This document shows positions 1-8,502 of a stretch of 64,000 nt of DNA, piece by piece; position 1 is the stretch's first letter, and every line of letters begins with the position of its first letter. Source of the stretch: Streptomyces sp. QL37 (GTDB lineage: Bacteria; Actinomycetota; Actinomycetes; Streptomycetales; Streptomycetaceae). The stretch lies in contig NZ_PTJS01000001.1 of NCBI RefSeq assembly GCF_002941025.1, forward strand, positions 8,393,765-8,457,764, given 5' to 3'. The position numbers were made by a program, and so were the translations under genes. Below the pieces are notes generated by a model. That model was not told the DNA's origin, searched no databases, and saw nothing but the letters and a program-made list of their open reading frames with translations.

Positions 1-113
1 CGCCCGACGGGGCGTGGGAGACCGGCGCGTACGAGCGAGGCACCTACGAAGTGATCGCCCGGCACCCGGACGAGGCGGCCGCCTGCGCGCACCTCCTGCG
101 GCTGCTCGTCTGA
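1..113 (+). CDS. C-terminal end of an unidentified protein (partial)
   Basis: The frame beginning at base 3 is open from the window edge to a TGA at 111-113 and encodes the last 36 residues of a protein, ending ACAHLLRLLV. Codons have the strong GC third-position bias of a real Streptomyces gene. The start lies outside the window and the fragment is too short to assign a family. It runs in the same direction as the hydrolase that follows, about 116 bases away. Confidence 0.5.
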   Translation, partial: PDGAWETGAYERGTYEVIARHPDEAAACAHLLRLLV

Positions 114-229
114 CGGGCGAGCGGTGGGTTTGCCGGATCGGCAAGTTCTCTTGGCCGGTGCTACCGCGGCGCCGAATGATGGACGTGCCGACCGGCCACC
201 GCGAATCCACCGCGAATCCGAGGAGACAC

Positions 230-1237
230 ATGTCGCAGTCCGCCCGCGCTGCCGAGCCCTCCACCACCGTCCCCGGGGCGTTCCACCGGCTGGTGGACGT
301 CCCGGGCGGCCGGATCCATCTCCTGGAACAGGGGACCGGCCCCCTCGTCCTCATGATCCACGGCTTCCCCGAAACCTCGTACTCCTGGCGCCACCAGCTC
401 TCCGCCGTCGCCGAGGCGGGCTTCCGGGCGGTCGCCGTCGACGTGCGCGGCTACGGGCGGTCCTCGGCCCCCGGTCCCGTGGACGCCTACCGGATGACGG
501 CCCTCGTCGCCGACAACGTCGGCGTCGTGCACGCGCTGGGGGAGGAGACCGCGACGGTCGTCGGCCACGACTGGGGCTCGACCATCGCCGCCGACAGCGC
601 ACTGCTGCGGCCCGACATGTTCACGGCCGTGGGCATGCTCAGCGTCCCCTACGCACCCTGGAACGCGATGCGGCCCACCGACGGCTTCGCCCTTATCGGC
701 GGAACCGAGGAGTTCTACGTCAGCTACTTCCAGCAGCCCGGCCGCGCCGAGGCGGAGATCGAACCCGATGTACGCGGCTGGCTGGCCGGCTTCTATACCT
801 CGCTCTCGGGTGACATGATGCCGCCGCCCGGTGCGGACAGCCCCTTCTTCGTGCCCGCCGGAGGGTCCATGCGCGACCGCTTCACCGGCGGCTCCCTGCC
901 GTCCTGGCTCACGGAGCGCGAGCTGGACGTCTGCGGCGCGGAGTTCGAGAGGACCGGCCTGACCGGCGCGCTCAACCGCTACCGCAACGTCGACCGCGAC
1001 TGGGAGGACCTGGCCGCCTGGGCCGGCGCCCGCCTCACGGCCCCGGCCCTCTTCGCCGGGGGAGCCCTCGACTCCTCCACCACCTGGATGGCCGACGCCA
1101 TCGCCGCGTTCCCCACGACGCTGCCGGGCCTGGTCTCCTCGCACATCCTGGAAGGGTGCGGACACTGGATCCAGCAGGAACGCCCCGCGGAGGTCAACGC
1201 ACTGCTGACGAAGTGGCTGCACACCGTGCACCCGTGA
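230..1237 (+). CDS. Epoxide-hydrolase-like alpha/beta hydrolase
   Basis: A 335-residue alpha/beta-hydrolase. The oxyanion motif HGFPE is at residues 44-48. The nucleophile elbow GHDWGS (112-117) puts Asp114 where epoxide hydrolases carry their nucleophile. GCGHW near the C-terminus supplies the catalytic histidine. Length and motif order fit soluble epoxide hydrolases, which open epoxides to diols; haloalkane dehalogenases share the Asp nucleophile and are the main alternative. The ATG at 230 is chosen because AGGAG lies 5-9 bases upstream and the family's N-terminal pattern begins there; the frame stays open further upstream but with unrelated sequence. No signal peptide is seen, so it is probably cytoplasmic. 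The natural substrate is unknown. Confidence 0.85.
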   Translation: MSQSARAAEPSTTVPGAFHRLVDVPGGRIHLLEQGTGPLVLMIHGFPETSYSWRHQLSAVAEAGFRAVAVDVRGYGRSSAPGPVDAYRMTALVADNVGVVHALGEETATVVGHDWGSTIAADSALLRPDMFTAVGMLSVPYAPWNAMRPTDGFALIGGTEEFYVSYFQQPGRAEAEIEPDVRGWLAGFYTSLSGDMMPPPGADSPFFVPAGGSMRDRFTGGSLPSWLTERELDVCGAEFERTGLTGALNRYRNVDRDWEDLAAWAGARLTAPALFAGGALDSSTTWMADAIAAFPTTLPGLVSSHILEGCGHWIQQERPAEVNALLTKWLHTVHP

Positions 1238-1289
1238 CGGCCGCGTGTCGAAGTCGGGGCCCCGTCCGCGGACCGGCCATGGTGGTCGT

Positions 1290-1802
1290 ATGAACAGTGC
1301 AGGCATTCTCGCCGATGCGTTCGAACGCATCCATGAAGCGGTGCACGCCGCAGTCGAGGGTCTCCCGCCCGAGGACCTCAACGCCAGGCTCGACGACGAC
1401 GCGAACTCCATCGCCTGGCTCGTGTGGCACCTCACCCGCGTCCAGGACGACCATGTCTCCGACGCGGCGGGTACCGAGCAGGTCTGGTTCGCGAAGGACT
1501 GGGCGTCCCGCTTCGAACTGCCCCTGGAGAAGGGCTCGACCGGCTACGGCCACACCAGCGCGCAAGTGGGCTCCGTGACGGTGGCGTCGGGCGATCCCCT
1601 CCTCGGTTACTTCGACGCCGTGAACGAGCAGACCCTCGGCTTCGTCCGGGGGCTCGACGGCAGGGCCCTGGACCGCGTCGTGGACGAGGCCTGGTCGCCG
1701 CCGGTGACCCTCGGCGTGCGGCTGATCAGCGTCATCGCCGACGATCTGCAGCACGCCGGGCAGGCCGCGTTCGTCCGTGGTGCGCTGGAACGCCGTCAGT
1801 AG
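1290..1802 (+). CDS. DinB/DUF664 family protein (mycothiol-transferase-like)
   Basis: A 170-residue four-helix-bundle protein. WLVWHLTRVQDDH in the first half and DDLQHAGQA near the C-terminus supply the spaced histidines of the DinB/DUF664 metal site. Many actinobacterial members are annotated as mycothiol-dependent transferases involved in thiol detoxification. The ATG at 1290 follows GTCGT without a clear ribosome site; the longer frame from 1245 has an unrelated leader. Its last 7 bases overlap the end of the convergent AraC gene. The exact substrate cannot be read from the sequence. Confidence 0.75.
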   Translation: MNSAGILADAFERIHEAVHAAVEGLPPEDLNARLDDDANSIAWLVWHLTRVQDDHVSDAAGTEQVWFAKDWASRFELPLEKGSTGYGHTSAQVGSVTVASGDPLLGYFDAVNEQTLGFVRGLDGRALDRVVDEAWSPPVTLGVRLISVIADDLQHAGQAAFVRGALERRQ

Positions 1803-2599
1803 GCGGCGGAACCGGTGCGCGCGTAGTGTCCCGGACTCGTGCCGACCACGCGCTTGAAGTGCCGGGACAAGTGGGCCTGGTCGTAGAACCCGACCGAGGC
1901 CGCGACCTCCGGCGCGCGCATCCCCCCGAGCAGCAGGCGGCGGGCCAGGTCGACACGGCGCCCCGTCAGGTACTGATGCGGAGCCATGCCGAACTCCCTG
2001 CTGAAGGCACGGACCAGGTGCGTGTGATGGGCGTGCAGACGCTCCGCGGCCCCGCGGAGCGTCAGCCCGTCCACGAAGTTCTCGTCGAGCAGATCCCGCA
2101 GGGCGTACGCGATCCGGCTGTCGGGCACCTGCGGGGCGACGGGCTCGTCGCGCAGGTGCCCGGCGAGGCGTTCGGAGACGAGCGCGAGACGGCTCTGGGC
2201 CTCCAGCTCGTCCCCGGGCCGCTCGAGCGTCCGGTGCAGCTGATCGACACGGAGGCGTAGCCGTGGATCCCGCAGCACGGGCCGGTCGACGGCGCGCCCG
2301 ACGAGATCCGGGTCGATCTCTGCGGTGTTCAGGTACAGGACACGCTTGCGGAACCCCCCAGGGGTCGCCGCGTCGCCGTTGTGCGGCACATGCGGAGGCA
2401 GCAGCGTCACCACCGAGCTGGGCGCGCCGTGCTCATGGCGGTCCAGGTCGTAGCGGACCATTCCCTCGTCGACGATGAGCAGCGTCCACGCGTCGTGCGT
2501 GTGCATGGGATAGGCGTGGTCGGCGAAGTGCGCGTGGAAGACCTCCTCGATTCCCTCGACGCGAGGACGCCACGCGGTGATGTCCGGACGTGCACCCAT
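1796..2599 (-). CDS. AraC-family transcriptional regulator
   Basis: A 267-residue regulator with an N-terminal cupin-type AraC sensing domain (HTHDAWTLLIVDEG, then PPHVPHNG) and a C-terminal double helix-turn-helix (LRGAAERLHAHHTHLVRAF; VGFYDQAHLSRHFKR). The ATG at 2599 is preferred to an upstream TTG at 2614. It is divergent from the DUF2000 gene at 2689, so that gene is its likely target; AraC regulators often sit beside DUF2000 genes in actinobacteria. The inducer is unknown. Confidence 0.88.
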   Translation of the reverse strand: MGARPDITAWRPRVEGIEEVFHAHFADHAYPMHTHDAWTLLIVDEGMVRYDLDRHEHGAPSSVVTLLPPHVPHNGDAATPGGFRKRVLYLNTAEIDPDLVGRAVDRPVLRDPRLRLRVDQLHRTLERPGDELEAQSRLALVSERLAGHLRDEPVAPQVPDSRIAYALRDLLDENFVDGLTLRGAAERLHAHHTHLVRAFSREFGMAPHQYLTGRRVDLARRLLLGGMRAPEVAASVGFYDQAHLSRHFKRVVGTSPGHYARTGSAAY

Positions 2600-2607
2600 G
2601 GACGAAG

Positions 2608-2655
2608 CGTACAAGGGCGGACCGGAACCCCGGCGACGTGCAAACTTCGTACAAG
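2608..2655. promoter_or_regulatory. Direct repeat in the AraC/DUF2000 divergent promoter
   Basis: The octamer CGTACAAG occurs at 2608-2615 and again at 2648-2655, both followed by a G-rich stretch. The 40-base offset is close to four helical turns, as expected for paired AraC half-sites. Being a binding site is inference. Confidence 0.35.
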
Positions 2656-2688
2656 ACGGCCGCCCGCCGGGCTCGGCAGACTCCTGGC

Positions 2689-3120
2689 ATGACCGACGAA
2701 AACGCCCCCGTACGCTTCGACACCAAGATCGCCGTGCTGCTCCGCGACGACCTCGAGACCTGGCAGCGCCTCAACGTCACCGCCTTCCTGGTGAGCGGCC
2801 TCGGTACGCAGGTCCCCGAGGTGATCGGCGAACCGTACGCCGACGCCGACGACACCCCCTACCTGCCCATGTTCCGGCAGCCCGTTCTGGTGTTCGCCGG
2901 GTCCAAGGAACTCCTGACGACCGCGCGCACCAAGGCGGTCGGCAGGGGTGTGACCCTCGCCGTGTTCACCTCCGATCTCTTCGCGACCGGCCATGACGAG
3001 GCCAACAGGGCGGCCGTCCGGGCGGTGCGCGGGGACGGGATGGATCTGGTGGGCCTGGCCGTGTACGGCCCGCGCAACGCCGTCGACAAGATCCTCAAGG
3101 GCGCCTCCATGCACCCCTGA
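2689..3120 (+). CDS. DUF2000 family protein
   Basis: A 143-residue protein beginning MTDENAPVRFDTKIAVLL. It has the DUF2000 pattern: an early KIAVLLRDDLETWQ segment, a middle PVLVFAG strand, and late KAVGRGVTLAVFT and DEAN segments. The fold resembles peptidyl-tRNA hydrolase II, but the biochemical function is unknown. No clear ribosome site precedes the ATG at 2689, so the message may be leaderless or weakly translated. It is divergent from the AraC regulator and probably controlled by it. Confidence 0.75.
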   Translation: MTDENAPVRFDTKIAVLLRDDLETWQRLNVTAFLVSGLGTQVPEVIGEPYADADDTPYLPMFRQPVLVFAGSKELLTTARTKAVGRGVTLAVFTSDLFATGHDEANRAAVRAVRGDGMDLVGLAVYGPRNAVDKILKGASMHP

Positions 3121-3243
3121 CCGGCGCCCGGGTGTCACCGGTCGGATACTCACGGACACACCCGTGCGGGTGATGGTTCCCGGTGCCATACTCAAGACAA
3201 GTCCGCTAGACAGGCTTGTCATTGTCCCGAAAGGCGACGCGTC

Positions 3244-3528
3244 ATGAACTGGGCATCGTGGACCACCCTCGGTGTCTTCGCGGGAACCGGCGGAGTACGC
3301 ACCGAAGAGGTAGGCGTCGTGAGCGGTGATCTGACCGTACACACGACGTGGACCGAGAAGCAGGCCGAGGTCGCTGTCCAGTACAGCGGTGCCTCGGACT
3401 GGTTCACACTGGCCGGAAGTCCGGTGCCCTGCCCGTCCGAGGAAGCGAGCAGGGCACTCCACCAGAGCGTCGTCGAGGCCGTACGCGCCGGCGGCGGAGC
3501 CACGGTTCCGGCTCCGCACACGGTGTAG
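3244..3528 (+). CDS. Small hypothetical protein
   Basis: A 94-residue soluble protein starting MNWASWTTLG, with no transmembrane segment or recognised motif. Codon bias is typical of the host. It is followed closely by a convergent gene (stop at 3557). A segment YSGASDWFTLAGSPVPCP suggests a compact beta-rich fold, but no function can be given. Reality of the gene is likely rather than certain. Confidence 0.55.
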   Translation: MNWASWTTLGVFAGTGGVRTEEVGVVSGDLTVHTTWTEKQAEVAVQYSGASDWFTLAGSPVPCPSEEASRALHQSVVEAVRAGGGATVPAPHTV

Positions 3529-3556
3529 TGCCACGCCCCGTCGGCGTCGCAGGTGA

Positions 3557-3991
3557 TCACTCTCCCGCGAAGCGCACCACATACCGCCGCTGCCAAGGCG
3601 TCTCCACAGCCTTGCGGTGATAGTTCCGGCGGACGAAAGCGACGGCTTCCTCCGCCGGGACCCCGTCCAGTACGGCCAGGCAGGCCAGAGCCGTACCGGT
3701 CCGTCCACGGCCGCCCGCGCAGGCGACCTCCACCCGCTCACCCGGCGCCCTGTCCCACACCTCCGTCAGCACGGCGCGAGCCGCGCTCCTGTCGGAGGGC
3801 AGCCGGAAGTCGGGCCAGCGCAGCCACTGCGACTCCCAGGCCACCGGGGGCGGAGGATCGCCCAGCAGATGGACGGCGAAGGCCGGCACCGGTCCCGCGG
3901 GGACCGGACGTCTCAGACCGCGGCCACGGACCAGCCGCCCCGACGGCAGGCGCAGGACGCCCTCACCGGCCGGATCCCAGGTCTCTGTCAT
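3557..3991 (-). CDS. Protein-tyrosine-phosphatase-like protein coupled to HPr
   Basis: A 144-residue protein with the cysteine phosphatase loop CAGGRGRTG at residues 91-99 (Cys91, Arg97) and a WPD-type general acid segment WLRWPDF with Asp61. This is the layout of small tyrosine or dual-specificity phosphatases, which hydrolyse phosphotyrosine via a phosphocysteine intermediate. Its start codon lies 2 bases after the ptsH stop, so it is very probably translated by coupling with HPr, as the last gene of the fructose operon. Its substrate is not known; a link to sugar transport is inferred only from position. Confidence 0.8.
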   Translation of the reverse strand: MTETWDPAGEGVLRLPSGRLVRGRGLRRPVPAGPVPAFAVHLLGDPPPPVAWESQWLRWPDFRLPSDRSAARAVLTEVWDRAPGERVEVACAGGRGRTGTALACLAVLDGVPAEEAVAFVRRNYHRKAVETPWQRRYVVRFAGE

Positions 3992-3993
3992 GC

Positions 3994-4296
3994 TCAGTCC
4001 TTGCTGTCGAGGGCCTTGCTGTCGGGGGCCTTGCTGTCGAGGTCCCGGGACAGCAGGCTAGCCAGCTCCTCGACCGCGTCCTGCGCGCTTTCGCCCACGG
4101 CTGACAGCACGAGCGCGTCGCCGTGCTGCGCGGCCAGGGAGAGCACCGAGAGCATGCTCCTGGCGTCCACGGGGGCGCTGCCCTCGCGTGCGACGGTGAC
4201 GGGGACCGGCTGCCGCATCGCCGCCTGGACGAAGAGAGAGGCGGGACGGGCGTGCAGGCCGCCGCTGGAGCCGACGGAGACGGTGCGCTGATACAC
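3994..4296 (-). CDS. ptsH: Phosphocarrier protein HPr
   Basis: A 100-residue HPr. The motif GLHARPAS places the phosphorylated His15 at the canonical position, and the regulatory-serine region is SMLSVLSL with Ser47 in the usual place. HPr passes phosphate from enzyme I to the sugar-specific EIIA, here probably the FruA just upstream (45-base gap). The family is usually near 88-93 residues; the excess is a C-terminal tail carrying three DSK units, encoded by short direct repeats at about 4000-4045. No enzyme I gene is in the window. Confidence 0.93.
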   Translation of the reverse strand: MYQRTVSVGSSGGLHARPASLFVQAAMRQPVPVTVAREGSAPVDARSMLSVLSLAAQHGDALVLSAVGESAQDAVEELASLLSRDLDSKAPDSKALDSKD

Positions 4297-4341
4297 GGGT
4301 TCACTCCAGGGACGAAGCAGGGGTTGGAGAGGGGACAGGGG

Positions 4342-6318
4342 TCAGGCGGCCACGGCGACATCGGACCCGTCGTCCGCCGTGGCGGCGGCCTCCGGGTTCC
4401 GCCGCGTGCCCTTGAGGGTGACGACCAGGGTGGTGGACACCGCGGTGCCTGCGGCGATCGCCAGCAGGTAGAGGAACGGCTCGCCGATGAGCGGCACGAC
4501 GAAGACACCACCGTGCGGGGCCCGGAGCGTGCAGCCGAACGCCATGGACAGCGCGCCCGTGACAGCCCCGCCGGCCATCACGGAGGGGATCACCCGCAGG
4601 GGGTCCGCCGCGGCGAACGGGATCGCGCCCTCGGTGATGAACGAGGCGCCCAGCACCCACGCGGCCCTGCCGTTCTCCTGCTCGGTCCGGGTGAACAGCC
4701 CGCGCCGTACGGTCGTCGCCAGGGCCATCGCCAGCGGCGGCACCATGCCGGCCGCCATCACCGCGGCCATGACCTTCAGGCTGCCCGGCGTCGGATCGGC
4801 CAGTCCGCCGACCGCGAAGGCGTACGCGACCTTGTTCAGCGGGCCGCCCATGTCGAAACACATCATCAGGCCGAGAACGACGCCGAGGATGACCGCGTTG
4901 GAGCCGGACAGCCCGTTCAGCCAGTCGGTGAGGGCGTTCTGGAGGGAGGCGATCGGCTTGCCGACCACGATGAACATCAGGAAGCCGACCGCGATCGACG
5001 CGAGCAGTGGGATCACCAGCACCGGCATGATGCCGCGCAGCGTGGGATGCACCTTCACCCGCTGGATCGCCATCACCGCCGCACCGGCCAGGAGCCCCGC
5101 GACCAGACCGCCGAGGAAGCCCGCGTCGATGGTGAGCGCGATGGCGCCACCGACGAATCCGGGAACGAGCGCCGGCCGGTCCGCCATCCCGTAGGCGATG
5201 TACCCCGCCAGCACCGGGACGAGGAAGCCGAAGGCGGCGGTGCCGATCTGGTTCAGCAGGGCGGCCCAGCTGGCCGCCTCGCCCCAGACGAAGTGGTCGG
5301 CCACCGACTTCGCGCTCGCGATCTCGTAGCCGCCGATCGCGAACGAGAGGGCGATGAGCAGCCCCCCGGCGGCGACGAACGGCACCATGTAACTGACACC
5401 GGACATCAGATACGTACGGAGCCGGACACCGAAGTGACCGGACACCCCCGCCGAACCGCCCGTGCCGGAACCCGGTTCGTCGGGGCCGTCGGCGACCCCG
5501 ACGACCTCTCCGCGCTCGGCCTTGCGCCGGGCCTCGGCGATGAGTTCGGCAGGCCGGTTGATCCCGGCCTTCACCCCGGCGTCGACCACCGGCTTGCCGC
5601 CGAACCGGGCCTTCTCCCGTACGTCGACGTCGTGCGCCCAGATGACGGCGTCGGCGGCGGCGATCACCGCCGGATCCAGCCGCTCGAAGCCGGCGGACCC
5701 CTGCGTCTCGACGTCCAGGACGACACCCTGGGCGCGCGCGGCCGCCTCCAGCGACTCGGCGGCCATGTACGTGTGTGCGATCCCGGTCGGACAGGACGTG
5801 ACGGCGACGATGCGGAACGGTTCGGCCGTCTCCCTCTCCGCGGCGGTGTCCACGGGGTCCGGCACCGCCGTGGGAACCTCCTCGCCGCGGATCAGGGCCG
5901 CCGCGGCGGCGGGATCACCCTCCGCCCGCAGGGCGCCGGTGAATCCGGGGTCCATGAGCCGGCGTGCCAGGCCCGACAGGATGGTGAGGTGGTCGTCGTC
6001 CGCACCCGTGGGCGCGGCTATCAGGAAGACGAGATCCGCGGGGCCGTCCGGAGCACCGAAGTCGATGCCCTCGGCGCTGCGGCCGAAGGCCAGCGTCGGC
6101 TCCGTGACGTGCTCGCTCCGGCAGTGCGGAATGCCGATGCCGCCGTCCAGGCCGGTCGGCATCTGGGCCTCGCGCGCTGCCACGTCGGCGAGAAAACCGT
6201 CGAGGTCCGTGACGCGGCCGGCCTCGACCATACGTCCGGCCAGCGAACGGGCGGCCGCGCTCTTCGTCTCGGCGGAAAGATCGAGATCGACCAGTTCCGC
6301 GGTGATGAGCTCACTCAT
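4342..6318 (-). CDS. fruA: Fructose-specific PTS enzyme IIABC
   Basis: A 658-residue single-chain PTS permease in the order EIIA (about 1-150), EIIB (about 168-265) and membrane EIIC (about 305-645). In EIIA, GIGIPHCRSEH carries the phospho-histidine His65. In EIIB, VAVTSCPTGIAHTYMAAE carries the phospho-cysteine Cys176. The C-terminal half is a run of hydrophobic segments. It imports fructose and releases fructose 1-phosphate inside the cell. The start at 6318 (MSELITAELV) is chosen from the EIIA family; the frame upstream is unrelated. It lies between fruK and ptsH on the same strand. Confidence 0.93.
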   Translation of the reverse strand: MSELITAELVDLDLSAETKSAAARSLAGRMVEAGRVTDLDGFLADVAAREAQMPTGLDGGIGIPHCRSEHVTEPTLAFGRSAEGIDFGAPDGPADLVFLIAAPTGADDDHLTILSGLARRLMDPGFTGALRAEGDPAAAAALIRGEEVPTAVPDPVDTAAERETAEPFRIVAVTSCPTGIAHTYMAAESLEAAARAQGVVLDVETQGSAGFERLDPAVIAAADAVIWAHDVDVREKARFGGKPVVDAGVKAGINRPAELIAEARRKAERGEVVGVADGPDEPGSGTGGSAGVSGHFGVRLRTYLMSGVSYMVPFVAAGGLLIALSFAIGGYEIASAKSVADHFVWGEAASWAALLNQIGTAAFGFLVPVLAGYIAYGMADRPALVPGFVGGAIALTIDAGFLGGLVAGLLAGAAVMAIQRVKVHPTLRGIMPVLVIPLLASIAVGFLMFIVVGKPIASLQNALTDWLNGLSGSNAVILGVVLGLMMCFDMGGPLNKVAYAFAVGGLADPTPGSLKVMAAVMAAGMVPPLAMALATTVRRGLFTRTEQENGRAAWVLGASFITEGAIPFAAADPLRVIPSVMAGGAVTGALSMAFGCTLRAPHGGVFVVPLIGEPFLYLLAIAAGTAVSTTLVVTLKGTRRNPEAAATADDGSDVAVAA

Positions 6319-6403
6319 CGCGGGGCTCCTTGCTCGTGGACCGCCCGGAGGACGGCGCGGGGGACGGGGGAGTCGTGGGACTGGACGCCCGGGGCGAGGA
6401 CGC

Positions 6404-7351
6404 TCATGCGGCCCGCTCCGTGAGAGCCAGGTCCATGGGGATGTCCGCGGTGGTGACCACGGCGGACCAATCGAGGTCGGCGGGCGTCGGCATGGCGCTT
6501 CCGGGCAGTTGCACGGCGGCGGCGCCATGCGCCACCGCGGCTGACAGCGCCCCCCGGCCCGTTCCGCCGGCGGACAGGAACCCCGCGAGCGAGGCGTCCC
6601 CCGCACCGACGTCGCTCCGGACGGCAGCCACTCGCGCCACGGCGAAGTGCGCTCCCGACGGCTCCACCAGCAGCTGCCCGACGGCGCCCAGACTGGCGAG
6701 CACCGAACGTGCCCCGAGTTCGCACAGCTCCTGCGCCGCCTTCAGCGCGTCACCGACCGTCGCCAGCGGACGGCCCACGGCCTCGGCGAGCTCCTGGACG
6801 TTGGGCTTGATCACGTCCGGCCGTTCGCTCAACGCGGCGACGAGCGCGGCGCCGGAGGTGTCGAGTGCGATCCGGACCCCGGCCCGGTGGCTGCGTGCGA
6901 CCAGCTCGGCGTACCACTGCGGCGGAAGTCCGCGCGGCAGACTTCCGCAGCATGCGATCCAGTCCGCGCCCGCCGACCGGGCCCGCACGGTCTCCAGCAG
7001 GCGCTCCGCCTCGGCCGGGGCGAGCTCGGGGCCCGCCGCGTTCACCTTGGTGAGCGTGCCGTCGGGCTCGACGAGAGTGATGTTGATACGGGTGCTGCCG
7101 GCGATGGGGACCCCCGCCGACTCGATGCCGTGCTCTCCGAGCAGCCGGGCCAGCAACGCTCCCTCGGGGCCGCCCAGCGGCGCGACAGCCACCGTACGGT
7201 GCCCGGCCGCAGCGACCGCGCGGGAGACGTTCACGCCCTTGCCGCCGGGATCGACACGGTCCGCCGTGGCCCGGAGGACGGCGCCACGGGTGAGCCCGGG
7301 GAGTTCGTACGTGCGGTCCAGGCTCGGATTGGGGGTGACGGTCAGGATCAT
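6404..7351 (-). CDS. fruK: 1-phosphofructokinase
   Basis: A 315-residue PfkB-family sugar kinase beginning MILTVTPNPSLDRTYELPG. It shows the substrate segment DPGGKGVNVSRA, the KPN motif (DVIKPNVQELAEAVG) and the catalytic-base loop GAGDASLAGFLSAG. It phosphorylates fructose 1-phosphate to fructose 1,6-bisphosphate, the step after PTS uptake. Its ATG overlaps the fruR stop by 4 bases, implying translational coupling; fruA follows after 85 bases. Confidence 0.94.
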   Translation of the reverse strand: MILTVTPNPSLDRTYELPGLTRGAVLRATADRVDPGGKGVNVSRAVAAAGHRTVAVAPLGGPEGALLARLLGEHGIESAGVPIAGSTRINITLVEPDGTLTKVNAAGPELAPAEAERLLETVRARSAGADWIACCGSLPRGLPPQWYAELVARSHRAGVRIALDTSGAALVAALSERPDVIKPNVQELAEAVGRPLATVGDALKAAQELCELGARSVLASLGAVGQLLVEPSGAHFAVARVAAVRSDVGAGDASLAGFLSAGGTGRGALSAAVAHGAAAVQLPGSAMPTPADLDWSAVVTTADIPMDLALTERAA

Positions 7352-8109
7352 GCGCGTACCACTTCCGTGCCCCGGCTCTCGATGGCCCGGGCGTCCTCGG
7401 GGCTCAGCCCCGTATCGGTGATCAGCAGGTCGACGTGGGAGAGATCGCCGAAGCGCGCGAAGTGTTCCTGACCGGACTTGCCCGAGTCCGCGAGGAGCAC
7501 CACCCTGCGGGCCGCCGCGATCACGGCACGTTTCACGGCAGCCTCGGCCAGATCCGGAGTCGTCAGGCCGCCCTCGGGAGAGAAGCCGTTCGTGGCGAGG
7601 AAGACGACATCCGCGTTGATCTCGGCGTACGCGCTCAGCGCCCAGGCGTCGACGGCCGCGCGGGTGCGGTGCCGCACCCTGCCGCCGACCAGGTGCAGCG
7701 CGATGCCCGGGTGGTCGGAGAGCCGGGCGGCCACCGGCAGGGCATGGGTGACGACGGTGAGGCGCGAGTCGATCGGGACGGCGCCGGCCAGTCTGACGGT
7801 CGTCGTGCCGGCATCGATGATGATGTTGCCCTCGTCCGGGAGTTCGCCCAGGGCTGCCGCGGCGATGCGGTCCTTCTCGTCGGCCGCCACGGTGTCGCGC
7901 TCGGCGAGATCGGGCTCGAAACCGAGCCGTCCGGCCGGAATCGCGCCGCCGTGCACCCGGCGGAGAAGTCCTGCCCGGTCGAGCGCCTTGAGATCACGCC
8001 GGACCGTCTCCGCGGTCACCTGGAACTGCTCGGCCAGGGACAGCACGTCGACGCGCCCGCTCTCTTTGGCGATGCGGAGAATCTCCTGCTGCCGCTCCGG
8101 TGCGTACAT
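7348..8109 (-). CDS. fruR: DeoR-family regulator of the fructose operon
   Basis: A 253-residue DeoR regulator. The N-terminal helix-turn-helix is APERQQEILRIAKESGRV followed by ETVRRDLKALD, and the DeoRC sugar-phosphate-sensing domain includes IIDAGTTTVRLA and a late LLADSGKSGQ. It is the first gene of the fructose operon. Such repressors usually release DNA when fructose 1-phosphate accumulates. The start at 8109 (MYAPERQQ) fits the family; an extra 7-residue extension to 8130 is possible. Confidence 0.9.
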   Translation of the reverse strand: MYAPERQQEILRIAKESGRVDVLSLAEQFQVTAETVRRDLKALDRAGLLRRVHGGAIPAGRLGFEPDLAERDTVAADEKDRIAAAALGELPDEGNIIIDAGTTTVRLAGAVPIDSRLTVVTHALPVAARLSDHPGIALHLVGGRVRHRTRAAVDAWALSAYAEINADVVFLATNGFSPEGGLTTPDLAEAAVKRAVIAAARRVVLLADSGKSGQEHFARFGDLSHVDLLITDTGLSPEDARAIESRGTEVVRA

Positions 8110-8188
8110 GTGGTTACGTTTCCGTTTCATGCCCGAGTCTGTGGGTTCACCGGCAGACTACGGTCGCACCTCGGGAAAGTAAACACAT
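8108..8188. promoter_or_regulatory. Candidate FruR operator pair
   Basis: The minus strand at 8108-8117 reads GTAACCACAT and the plus strand at 8179-8188 reads GTAAACACAT, 9 of 10 identical and inverted about 60 bases apart, each preceded by GAAA-rich sequence. They flank the fruR start region. Autoregulatory binding is inference, and the first copy overlaps the chosen fruR start codon. Confidence 0.3.
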
Positions 8189-8247
8189 TCGGGCGAGGAG
8201 CGGGCATGAACGGACCCTGGGGGCAGGGAACGGAGGTCCGGGACTCC

Positions 8248-8502
8248 TCAGCCGGTGCCGTGGCCGGTGGTTCGAGGGCTCAGCGGCCGGGCCAGCAGAG
8301 GCACCCCCAGGACCTGATGGCCGCCGCTCGCCTGCATGCGCACCTCGCCGCGCTCGCTGATCTCGGCACGCACGATGCCGGTCTCGTCCGCGTACACCGG
8401 GTAACCACCCGCGCCGGAGCGGTCCGTGAGGTGGACGACCACCACGTCGTCCTCGGCGCCGCCCGCCTGGAATATGAGTTCGTAACTCTCCGGGTAATCC
8501 AT
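8248..8502 (-). CDS. Small conserved protein, DUF6296-like
   Basis: An 84-residue protein starting MDYPESYELIFQAGG, with DDVVVVHLTDRSGAGG and ADETGIVRAEIS. This resembles the small Streptomyces DUF6296 proteins, whose function is unknown. The start at 8502 is supported by GGGAGGTGG about 5 bases upstream; the longer frame to 8589 is less convincing. It is divergent from the DUF5133 gene. Confidence 0.6.
   Translation of the reverse strand: MDYPESYELIFQAGGAEDDVVVVHLTDRSGAGGYPVYADETGIVRAEISERGEVRMQASGGHQVLGVPLLARPLSPRTTGHGTG

Noticed and set aside
161-1435. Long minus-strand open frame over the epoxide-hydrolase gene
   Set aside because: It is antisense to a well-supported gene and its translation has only a low-complexity Gly/Arg/Val pattern, typical of GC-rich shadow frames.
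4123-6423. 766-codon plus-strand open frame over the PTS permease
   Set aside because: Antisense to fruA, whose catalytic His65 and Cys176 are clear; the antisense product is low-complexity.
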